Assembly: GCF_017814975.1 (NCBI RefSeq)
Contig: NZ_JAGIQA010000040.1
Location: forward strand, 1 to 43,884
Origin: Cupriavidus consociatus
Lineage (GTDB): Bacteria > Pseudomonadota > Gammaproteobacteria > Burkholderiales > Burkholderiaceae
Length of the DNA: 43,884 nucleotides
Direction: 5' to 3'
Positions 9,779-16,325 of the stretch are shown piece after piece; the stretch's first letter is position 1; each line of letters begins with the position of its first letter. The notes beneath the pieces were generated by a model. It did no database searches. It was not told the DNA's origin and was given only the letters and a program-made list of their open reading frames with translations. Position numbers and translations under genes: made by a program.

Positions 9779-10660
9779 ATGACCCAAGCGACGACTCAAG
9801 CGACGACCATTGCCGCAGCGCCTTCCGTCCAGCTGCATGGCGTGCACCACACGGCGCGCCCGACCTGGAAGCTGGCCGAGACCGTGCACTTCTACCGCGA
9901 CTTGCTCGGCCTGCCGCTGGTGCATGCGATCTCCGCCAAGGGCTGGGGTCCGGACAACCATGCCGACTTCCTGCACTTCTTCTTCGACAGCGGCAACGGC
10001 AGCACCATCGCCTTCTTCTATTACATCGGCACGGAGCGGCCCGACTGGCTGACCGTGCGCGAACACTACCAGGACCGCGCCACGCACACGGCCTGGCGCG
10101 TGCGCGACGAGGCCGAACTGCTGCTGTGGCGCCAGCGCGTCGAAGCGGTCGGCATCCCGCTGCGCTACCAGATCCGGCACGAGGTGATCGAATCGATCTA
10201 CTTTAACGACCCCAACGGGTATCCGATCGAGATCACCTGGCAGGTGCGCCCGTTCAGCGAGTCCGATGCCGAGGATGCCCGGCTGACCGTCGAGGCCGCC
10301 ATCGAGCTGGAGAACGCCGGCAAGGATGGTGCGCCGTTCAGCTCGATCGAACCGGTGTGGCAGCGCAAGGCCGCGCTGATCGACAAGACCGCGCCGGCGG
10401 GCAAGGCTTCGGTGTTCGTACTCGACGTTCCCGAGTTTTCTGCGCTGCTCGACGTGGCCGGCAAGACCGAAGGGTACGCCACCACGCCGCTCGGCAACGG
10501 CTACGTGCGCATCGACGGCAACCCCGGCATCCGCTTCGGCCGCAAGGCGCTCGGCTTCAAGCCGGCGGTCTGGTACGGCGCCCTGACCGGAGGGCTGGCA
10601 GGGCGCATCGAACAGTTCGACATGGATGCATTGGTCATCGCCCCGGGAGAAGCCAGATGA
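9779..10660 (+). CDS. VOC-family extradiol-dioxygenase-like protein
   Basis: 293 residues from ATG at 9779, one base after the ligase stop. The first half is a complete vicinal-oxygen-chelate fold with the expected 2-His-1-Glu metal ligands: His24 (in GVHHTARP), His103 (in THTAWRV) and Glu151 (in NGYPIEITW). The second half (about 170-293) is a further domain with no clear ligands. The triad supports an Fe(II) or Mn(II) ring-cleaving dioxygenase rather than a glyoxalase. The place in the operon, after CoA ligation, hydroxylation and thioester hydrolysis, makes it the best candidate for ring cleavage. Classical gentisate dioxygenases are cupins, so this would be a non-homologous replacement. 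Its stop overlaps the monooxygenase start (ATGA). Confidence 0.85.
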   Translation: MTQATTQATTIAAAPSVQLHGVHHTARPTWKLAETVHFYRDLLGLPLVHAISAKGWGPDNHADFLHFFFDSGNGSTIAFFYYIGTERPDWLTVREHYQDRATHTAWRVRDEAELLLWRQRVEAVGIPLRYQIRHEVIESIYFNDPNGYPIEITWQVRPFSESDAEDARLTVEAAIELENAGKDGAPFSSIEPVWQRKAALIDKTAPAGKASVFVLDVPEFSALLDVAGKTEGYATTPLGNGYVRIDGNPGIRFGRKALGFKPAVWYGALTGGLAGRIEQFDMDALVIAPGEAR

Positions 10661-11814
10661 AGATCGCCATTATCGGGGGCGGCCCGTCCGGGCTGTTCCT
10701 GTCGATCCTGCTGAAGGAACGGCTTGCCGATGTCGACATCGACATCTACGAGCAGAATCCGGAAGACGCCACCTTCGGCTTTGGCGTGGTGCTGGCAGAT
10801 ACCGGACTGTCCAACTTGCGCGCGGCTTCGCCGGAGGTGGTCGATGAACTGGCGCGTGCGATGCGCTTCAGCGATCGCCACTCCATCGTCAGTCACGAGC
10901 ATCCGATCACGATGAAACGTCCCGGCGTGGGCGGCGGCGCGATCCCGCGCATCCGGCTGCTGCAGATCCTGCAGGCGCGCGCGCGCGAGTTGGGGGTACG
11001 GATCACGTACAACCAGCGCATCAGCGATTCCTCGGCCATCGATGCCGACCTGGTGGTCGGTGCGGACGGCGTCAATTCACAGGTGCGCGCCGCCAACGAG
11101 GCCGGCTTCGGCACGCGCCGCCACAGCCTGACCAACCATTTCGCGTGGTATGGCGTGGAGAAGCCGTTCCCGAACCCGGCACTGGTGTTCCGAAAGTACG
11201 AAGGCGGATATTTCGTCGCGCACTACTATCCATACTCGGATTCGATGAGCACTTTTGTGGCCGAATGCGACCACCAGACCTGGATCGGCTTCGGCATGGA
11301 GTCGATGACGCAGGAAGAGCGTCAGGCGTTGTTCGAGAAGATCTTTGCCGCCGAGCTGGGGGGTTACCGGCTGGTGTCGAACAACTCGGTGTGGCGCCAG
11401 TTCCCGGTGATCGTCAATGACACCTGGCATGTCGGCAACCAGGTGCTGATCGGCGATGCGCTGACCAGCGCGCATTTCTCGATCGGCTCGGGCACGCGCA
11501 TTGCCATGGAAGACGCGATCGCGCTGGCGGAGGCCATCGTCGCTTCGCCGGACGATGTGCAGGCAGCACTGCAGCGCTATGATGCCAAGCGCCGGCCGGA
11601 GAAGGCCAAGCTGATCAGCGCCTCGGAGGCGTCGTACAACTGGTACGAACGCATCCGCGAATGGATGGATCTGCCCACGGCGCACGAGTTCGTGTTCCGC
11701 TTCATGACACGAACCGGCCGCGTCGACCTGAACCGGCTGCGCGAGCAGTACCCGAACCTGCTCGCCGAGCTGACGGCGGCGGGCGTGTCGGTGCCGGCGG
11801 GGCAGCACCCATGA
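10657..11814 (+). CDS. FAD-dependent aryl-CoA monooxygenase (salicylyl-CoA 5-hydroxylase-like)
   Basis: 385-residue class A flavoprotein hydroxylase. It has a Rossmann GGGPSG near residue 7, the DG motif VVGADGVNS near 145 and the GD motif LIGDALTSAHFSIGSG near 267. That GD stretch and TFGFGVVLADTGLSNL resemble the N-terminal half of 2-aminobenzoyl-CoA monooxygenase/reductase and stand-alone salicylyl-CoA 5-hydroxylases. The FMN reductase half of the former is absent. It probably uses NAD(P)H and O2 to hydroxylate an aryl-CoA para to the 2-substituent, giving gentisyl-CoA if salicylyl-CoA is the substrate. ATGA overlaps at both ends show tight translational coupling with the VOC and thioesterase genes. 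The substrate is inferred from homology and context. Confidence 0.9.
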   Translation: MKIAIIGGGPSGLFLSILLKERLADVDIDIYEQNPEDATFGFGVVLADTGLSNLRAASPEVVDELARAMRFSDRHSIVSHEHPITMKRPGVGGGAIPRIRLLQILQARARELGVRITYNQRISDSSAIDADLVVGADGVNSQVRAANEAGFGTRRHSLTNHFAWYGVEKPFPNPALVFRKYEGGYFVAHYYPYSDSMSTFVAECDHQTWIGFGMESMTQEERQALFEKIFAAELGGYRLVSNNSVWRQFPVIVNDTWHVGNQVLIGDALTSAHFSIGSGTRIAMEDAIALAEAIVASPDDVQAALQRYDAKRRPEKAKLISASEASYNWYERIREWMDLPTAHEFVFRFMTRTGRVDLNRLREQYPNLLAELTAAGVSVPAGQHP

Positions 11815-12266
11815 TCCGCGCCACCGAGTATGTGCTGAGCGAGCAGCCGTTCGTGGTGCGCCGCACCGTGCGCTGGGGCGACTGCGATCCCGCCGGGGTG
11901 GTCTACACCGGCCGCTTCACGGACTACCTGCTCGGTGCGGTGGGGCTGTTTTCCGAACATATCTCTGGTGGCGCGGGCCGGTCAGGCACACAGCATGGCG
12001 TCGGCACGCCGTGCAAGGCGATGCGCTTCGAATTCATCGGTACCTTGTGGCCGGACGATGTGATCGACATCGAGTGCTGGATCGAAGCGATCCGCACGCG
12101 TTCCTATGACATCCGCTGCATGGCCCGGCGCCCCGACGGAAGCGCGGTGTTCGACGCAACCTTCTCGCCCATCTGCGTGCGGCTGGACGAGCGCGTCGGC
12201 ACGCCCATTCCCGACTCGCTGCGCGCCGCGCTGTCGGCCTTCCAGCGGCCCGCTGCCGCGCGCTGA
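11811..12266 (+). CDS. Hotdog-fold acyl-CoA thioesterase (4-hydroxybenzoyl-CoA thioesterase type)
   Basis: 151 residues matching the Pseudomonas-type 4-hydroxybenzoyl-CoA thioesterase. WGDCDPAGVVYTGRF carries the catalytic Asp (Asp26, equivalent to Asp17 of the characterised enzyme), and GTPCKAMRFEFIGTLWPDD with the following strand matches its hotdog core. It should hydrolyse an aryl-CoA, most simply gentisyl-CoA to gentisate plus CoA. That would explain why a route that spends ATP on CoA ligation can still deliver a free acid to a ring-cleaving dioxygenase. It overlaps the monooxygenase stop by ATGA and lies 37 nt before the isomerase gene. Confidence 0.9.
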   Translation: MIRATEYVLSEQPFVVRRTVRWGDCDPAGVVYTGRFTDYLLGAVGLFSEHISGGAGRSGTQHGVGTPCKAMRFEFIGTLWPDDVIDIECWIEAIRTRSYDIRCMARRPDGSAVFDATFSPICVRLDERVGTPIPDSLRAALSAFQRPAAAR

Positions 12267-12303
12267 GGCGCGGCGTTGCCGCCGACATTCTCAAACGTTC
12301 ATC

Positions 12304-13059
12304 ATGCAATACAGAATCGGACAGATCGTCCCCAGCTCCAACATCACCATGGAGCGCGAAGTCCCCGCCATCTTCGCCGGCCGCATGCAGGTGCTGCCGG
12401 AGCGCTTTTCCTTCCATTCCAGCCGCGTGCGCATGCACCGCGTGGTGGCCGAGGAACTGGCGCAGATGAACCGCGACATGGGCCGCTGCGCGCAGGAACT
12501 GGCCGACGCGCGCGTCGACATCATGAGCACCGCGTGCCTGGTCGCTACCATGTGCATGGGGCAGGGCTACCACCGGCAGGTCATCGAAGACCTCGCCGCG
12601 GCGATCGGCGACATACCCCATTTGCCTGAAGTGATGACCTCGGCCGGCGCGCTGGTAGAAGAACTCAAGGACTTCGGCGCGCGCCGGATTGCGCTGCTGG
12701 CGCCGTACAGCGATGCGCTCACGCGCACCGTGGTCGACTACATCGAAAGCGAAGGCATCGCGGTGCAGGATGCGATCAACTTTTCGATCCTCGACAACCT
12801 GGAAGTCGGCGCGCGCGACCCGCTGCAGCTGCTGCAGGACGTGCAGCGGCTGGATACCGCCGGCGTCGACGTGGTGGTGCTGTCCGCCTGCGTGCAGATG
12901 CCTTCGCTCGCGGCGCTGGAGCCGGCGCAGCAGGCGCTCGGCATTCCGGTGACGTCGACGGCGGCCTGCACCGCGCGCCAGATGCTGCGCCGGCTCGGCC
13001 TGCGCGCCGAGGCGCCCGGCGCCGGCGCCTTGCTCGGCAGCCGCACCGGACTGGCATGA
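12304..13059 (+). CDS. Maleate cis-trans isomerase (Asp/Glu racemase superfamily)
   Basis: 251 residues of the maleate isomerase/arylmalonate decarboxylase group. Both catalytic cysteines are present in typical contexts: Cys78 in STACLVATM and Cys196 in LSACVQMPS, close to Cys76 and Cys194 of characterised maleate isomerase. The N-terminal IGQIVPSSNITMEREVP is also family-typical. It would convert maleate to fumarate, which enters the TCA cycle. This gene gives the strongest clue to the pathway end product: ring cleavage and hydrolysis upstream should yield maleate, as in the gentisate and nicotinate routes. Nicotinate degradation is less likely because no deformylase/amidase pair or nicotinate hydroxylase is present. 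Confidence 0.88.
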   Translation: MQYRIGQIVPSSNITMEREVPAIFAGRMQVLPERFSFHSSRVRMHRVVAEELAQMNRDMGRCAQELADARVDIMSTACLVATMCMGQGYHRQVIEDLAAAIGDIPHLPEVMTSAGALVEELKDFGARRIALLAPYSDALTRTVVDYIESEGIAVQDAINFSILDNLEVGARDPLQLLQDVQRLDTAGVDVVVLSACVQMPSLAALEPAQQALGIPVTSTAACTARQMLRRLGLRAEAPGAGALLGSRTGLA

Positions 13060-13113
13060 CAACAAGACGGCCGCTCGCAGAGGCTGCCACCATCCGCAAC
13101 GGAGACAAGCACC

Positions 13114-13714
13114 ATGCAGCAAGCCCCCCCAACCGGCGCCGGCCGCCGGCCGCTGGACCTATGTCGCCGTCATCCTGGGCGCGGCGCTCGGGATGCTCGC
13201 GGGCTACGCCCCGCTGTTCAACGCCACCGCCGGCGTCTTCGTGCAGCCGCTGGCGCAGGAGTTCGGCTGGGGCCGCTCGGAAGCCTCGCTGTCGTACGCG
13301 GCCTCGATGTTCGGGCTGGCAGTGGTCAGCCCGCTGGTTGGCACGATGATGAACCGGTTCGGCATCCGGCGCGTGATCGCGGCGTCCGCGCTGGTGGTCG
13401 GCGTTGCCACGGCATGCATGGCGTTGCAGGATGGCAGCAAGGCGGGTGACCTGATCTCCTACCTGGTGCGTTCGTATTTCGGGCTGCGCGCGTTCGGGGC
13501 GCTGTTCGGCATTGCGTTCTCCGGCTACGGCTTTGGCGCGGTGATCGGACCGATCGGGCTGGGGGGCTGGTTCGACCGGCATGGCAATTACGACACGGCG
13601 CTGCTGGTGTTGCCGTGCATGCTGCTGGCGGCCGGGGCGCTGACGCTATCGCTGGGGCGCTACCTGCGCCCGAGCGCGCAGGATTCCGTCTTGCCCGAGC
13701 CTGCTGGCGCCTGA
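13114..13714 (+). pseudogene. Degenerate MFS transporter: frameshift at a C7 run plus internal deletion
   Basis: The start ATG at 13114 has a good GGAGAC site (13101-13106), but after seven cytosines (13124-13130) the transporter continues in the next frame (RWTYVAVILGAALGMLAGYA). A C6 tract would restore one open frame from 13114 to 13714. Even then only about 200 residues remain against about 400 in the family. Membrane segments 1-3 (to about GVATACMALQ, near 13435) run directly into the segment 9-12 region (GDLISYLVRSYFGLRAFG), so the middle is missing. It probably once took up the operon's substrate. An alternative start at ATG 13193 would lack the first membrane segment. It is unlikely to be functional. 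Confidence 0.75.
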
Positions 13715-13748
13715 GTTCGCCAAGGCTGGCGCAGCGCGGTAAAATTAC

Positions 13749-13773
13749 CAGGGCCGCAATTTATGCGGCCCTG
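13749..13773 (+). terminator. Rho-independent-like terminator closing the aromatic operon
   Basis: Perfect 10-bp stem CAGGGCCGCA / TGCGGCCCTG with loop ATTTA, followed by a short TTT. It lies 35 nt after the MFS stop and 6 nt before the tetR start. A smaller inverted repeat GGTAA-AA-TTACC (13738-13749) and a TAAAAT -10-like hexamer (13740-13745) abut it, so the hairpin may also lie in the 5' leader of tetR. Confidence 0.6.
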
Positions 13774-13778
13774 TTTCC

Positions 13779-14663
13779 ATGACCGGTCAAACCAACATGA
13801 CAGCCGCTCGCCGCAATCCCACTGCCTCCGCCACCGCTGCAGACAAGGCGTCCACCCCTCCCGCTGCGCCGCGCCGTCGCGGCCGTCCGCCCAAGACCGA
13901 TGCACCGATCGGCGCAGAGCCGATGCTGAGCCGCGTTGCTATCCTGCAGCATGCGATCAAGCTGACCAAGACCATGCCGCTGGACCAGATTTCGATGGTG
14001 CAACTGGCCAAGGATTTTGGCGTGGCGCCTGGATTGATCCACTATTACCTCGGGGGGCGCGACCAGCTTGTGTCTGGTGTACTCAACGACTACTACCGCC
14101 AGCGCGTTGGTGTGATGCCTTCGTTGACGGGCGACTGGCGTGCGGATGTGGAGCGGATTGCGCGGCTGAGCTTTGAAGTCGCCGTAGAGAATCCCGGGGT
14201 AAGTATCTATGTGGCTTCGCATAACCGGTATCGCTTGTTCCAGGAGGTGGAACCGGGGGAGACCGATTACGGGATGGAGTTCTTCAACCGGATGACGTCG
14301 GCCATCATGCAGGGTGGTTATATGGCTGAGCAGGTGGCGCTTGGCTATCACCTGATTGCGCAGTATCTGGTGTCGGCCAGCATGGCGGAAGCATCGCGCC
14401 AGTTGCCTGCCTACCATCAAAGCTTCATCGAGAAGAAACTCGAATCCGTTTCGGCACTCCAGTACCCCGGCGCGCGTTTTGTCAGCAAGGCGTTCTCCCG
14501 GCTGTCTTCGGACATCGCGTTTGAGGAAGGCCTGCGCATCACGCTGGATGGCATTGCTGCGTGGAAGCAGGGTGAAAACCAGGACCAGGCCCAGAACAAA
14601 ACAGAAGCCATCGATCAAGCCAGGCGCCGACCTGCAGCTAAGTCCCGGACCAAGGCCGTGTAA
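13779..14663 (+). CDS. TetR/AcrR-family regulator with AT-hook-like N-terminus
   Basis: 294 residues. A disordered, Ala/Pro-rich N-terminal tail of about 45 residues contains RRRGRPPK, which looks like an AT-hook (R/G-RP core). The TetR helix-turn-helix follows (ILQHAIKLTKTMPLDQISMV, then VAPGLIHYYLGGRDQL), then a helical ligand-binding domain. The C-terminal tail is again basic (RRRPAAKSRTKAV). The start at 13779 is uncertain; ATG 13797 is an in-frame alternative and neither has a clear ribosome site. Its place between the operon and the Bug gene, with related AT-rich palindromes before each, makes it the likely local regulator. The AT-hook would suit AT-rich operators in this GC-rich DNA, by inference. 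Confidence 0.88.
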   Translation: MTGQTNMTAARRNPTASATAADKASTPPAAPRRRGRPPKTDAPIGAEPMLSRVAILQHAIKLTKTMPLDQISMVQLAKDFGVAPGLIHYYLGGRDQLVSGVLNDYYRQRVGVMPSLTGDWRADVERIARLSFEVAVENPGVSIYVASHNRYRLFQEVEPGETDYGMEFFNRMTSAIMQGGYMAEQVALGYHLIAQYLVSASMAEASRQLPAYHQSFIEKKLESVSALQYPGARFVSKAFSRLSSDIAFEEGLRITLDGIAAWKQGENQDQAQNKTEAIDQARRRPAAKSRTKAV

Positions 14664-14748
14664 AGGAGTCCTTTTCTCCTATGTCAAGGCGCGTTAGCCG
14701 CGACGTACTGCTGCGTCAGCATTCCTTCAGGAGGTAATGGTAAGCCCT

Positions 14749-14799
14749 TATTTGATACACTGGCAATTAATATAGACTTAATTGCGGCAGTATCAAATA
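14749..14799 (+). promoter_or_regulatory. Concentric double inverted repeat upstream of the Bug receptor gene
   Basis: Two perfect inverted repeats share one centre at 14774. The outer arms are TATTTGATAC (14749-14758) and GTATCAAATA (14790-14799). The inner arms are GCAATTAA (14763-14770) and TTAATTGC (14778-14785) around a 7-nt spacer. The outer arms contain the half-site TATTTGA/TCAAATA seen before the aromatic operon. The element ends 49 nt before the Bug ATG and is the most AT-rich stretch nearby. An operator for the adjacent TetR protein is the simplest reading; a cruciform or RNA structure is the alternative. Confidence 0.6.
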
Positions 14800-14848
14800 T
14801 GCATCGCTATGCCGCCCCCCGGCAGATGCTTTACAAATGGGAGACAAC

Positions 14849-15811
14849 ATGAAACGTCGCGCCTGCCTTGGGCTACTTCTACTCGCCGGGCTGACCGGCG
14901 CCGCCCACGGTGCTTCTTATCCGGACAGGATCGTGCGCATCGTGGTGCCATCGATCGCGGGCAGCGCGCCCGACATCATCGCCAGACAGGTCGCTGAGCG
15001 GCTCACAGCCACTTGGAAACAGCAAGTCATCGTCGAAAACAAGCCCGGTGGCAATGGCATCGTGGCAATGAGCGCGCTGCGCCAGTCGGCCCCGGATGGG
15101 TACACGCTCGGCCTCTTCCACGCCGCCGCCGCGGTCGTTACGCCGATGTTGTACAAGGAAGCAAAGTTCGACATCCAGCGGGACACGGAAGTTGCCGCCA
15201 CGCTGGCATATACGCCCATGATGTTCGTCACGGATCCCAAATCCGGTTACAGGAGCTTGGCCGATGTGCTGAAAGCGGGCAAGGCTCATCCGGACGACAT
15301 CGCCATCGGCAGCCCCACGCGCGGGTCGGTTCCGCACCTTACCGCCGAGATGATGGGCCAGTTGCAGAAGGCCAAGTTCCGCCAGATCAGTTTCAGCGGG
15401 ACCACGCAGGCAATCCAGGCGGTGGTGAAAGGGGATGTGCCGATCTATGTTGACGGCATCGCGCCACTTGTGCCCTTGGTGAAGAGTGGCCGGCTGAAAG
15501 CGCTCGCTGTGACCTCGGACACCGAACTGCCCGGGCTCGACGGAATTCCGTTGGCGAAGGACGTGGCGCCAGGTTTGGTAGCGAAAGGATGGTTCGCGGT
15601 GTTCGCTCCCAAAGGGACGCCCGGGGCCGTGCTCGACGAGGTGAACGCCGCCGTTGGTCGCACCCTCGCGCAGTCCGTGTTCGTTGACCGACTGAAGGAT
15701 TTGGGCACCTATCCGATGGCGCAAAGCCGCGCTGAAAGCGCCCGCTTCGTCCAGGCGGAGAAGGTCCGCTGGGAGAAGGTAATTCAGGATGCCGGCGTCA
15801 AGGCCGAATAA
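14849..15811 (+). CDS. Bug/TctC-family periplasmic binding protein
   Basis: 320 residues from ATG at 14849 (GGGAGA just upstream; an in-frame ATG at 14837 is less likely). Sec signal MKRRACLGLLLLAGLTGAAH with cleavage near AHGAS. Typical Bug elements follow: YPDRIVRIVVPSIAGSAPDI, ENKPGGNGIVAMSALRQSAP, then DGYTLG, IAIGSPTRGSVPHL and the C-terminal FVQAEKVRW. The usual GG of the first ligand loop is replaced by AGS. There are no TctA/TctB membrane genes nearby, which is common for orphan Bug receptors in Burkholderiales. It follows the TetR gene and the palindromic element, so it may capture the aromatic acid or a related carboxylate. Confidence 0.92.
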   Translation: MKRRACLGLLLLAGLTGAAHGASYPDRIVRIVVPSIAGSAPDIIARQVAERLTATWKQQVIVENKPGGNGIVAMSALRQSAPDGYTLGLFHAAAAVVTPMLYKEAKFDIQRDTEVAATLAYTPMMFVTDPKSGYRSLADVLKAGKAHPDDIAIGSPTRGSVPHLTAEMMGQLQKAKFRQISFSGTTQAIQAVVKGDVPIYVDGIAPLVPLVKSGRLKALAVTSDTELPGLDGIPLAKDVAPGLVAKGWFAVFAPKGTPGAVLDEVNAAVGRTLAQSVFVDRLKDLGTYPMAQSRAESARFVQAEKVRWEKVIQDAGVKAE

Positions 15812-15814
15812 CTT

Positions 15815-15985
15815 CCTCACCAGGGGGCGGGCGAAACTCCAAGTGCAAACCTGCCTGCACGACGAATCGTGCGAACAGCGGGAACGCGCGAGCCTTGTAG
15901 AGATAAAGCCTCACCCCTGTCGCGATCCGTACTGCAGGGTCTTCGTATTGACTGACGGTCCGCTCGATCGCGCTGCCGAAGTTCC
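15815..15985 (-). pseudogene. Possible C-terminal fragment of a TetR-type regulator
   Basis: On the minus strand about 55 residues (SAIERTVSQYEDPAVRIATG, then VRLYLYKARAFPLFARFVVQ) look like the ligand-binding half of a TetR/AcrR protein. There is no DNA-binding domain and no start. The frame ends inside the tail of the Bug gene. It abuts an aldolase remnant on the other strand. The TetR assignment rests on a general pattern and is tentative. Confidence 0.4.
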
Positions 15986-16145
15986 GGCTGATCATGAGCC
16001 ACATGACCTCGCCGCCGGAACTCGCAAGGCAGGCAAGGCTGATGGAAAGCTACGGCGCCACTTGCTGCTATGTGGTCGATTCCGGCGGTGCAATGACGAT
16101 GGGCGATGTGCGCGACCGCTTCCGCGCCTTCAAGGACACGCTGTA
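15982..16145 (+). pseudogene. Remnant of 4-hydroxy-2-oxovalerate aldolase (MhpE/DmpG type)
   Basis: About 55 residues match the middle of 4-hydroxy-2-oxovalerate aldolases: LIMSHMTSPPELARQARLME, then SYGATCCYVVDSGGAMTMGD and VRDRFRAFKDTL. Family members are about 340 residues, so both ends are lost; similarity stops abruptly near 16145. This enzyme makes pyruvate and acetaldehyde at the end of meta-cleavage pathways, so the fragment suggests that a meta pathway once lay here. The rest, to 16325, holds no recognisable gene apart from the ribosome site of the next gene. Confidence 0.75.
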
Positions 16146-16325
16146 TTTCGCACCTCGGCAGCCGGCGAATGGCTCAATGCGAGACATCCAGCTCCCGATA
16201 CCCAAGGTCCTTAATACTCCCGGAGGTAGCAGTTTTGCTTGCGTTGCATCGGTATGCGCGGCTTGCGGGACACTATCCTTGTAGTCTCTAATGACTAATG
16301 GCAGGTTAGGCGGTCAGAGGGTGAT

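Noticed and set aside
6735..13059. Nicotinate or picolinate degradation cluster
   Set aside because: The monooxygenase and maleate isomerase would fit, but CoA ligase and thioesterase have no place there and no pyridine hydroxylase, deformylase or amidase is present.
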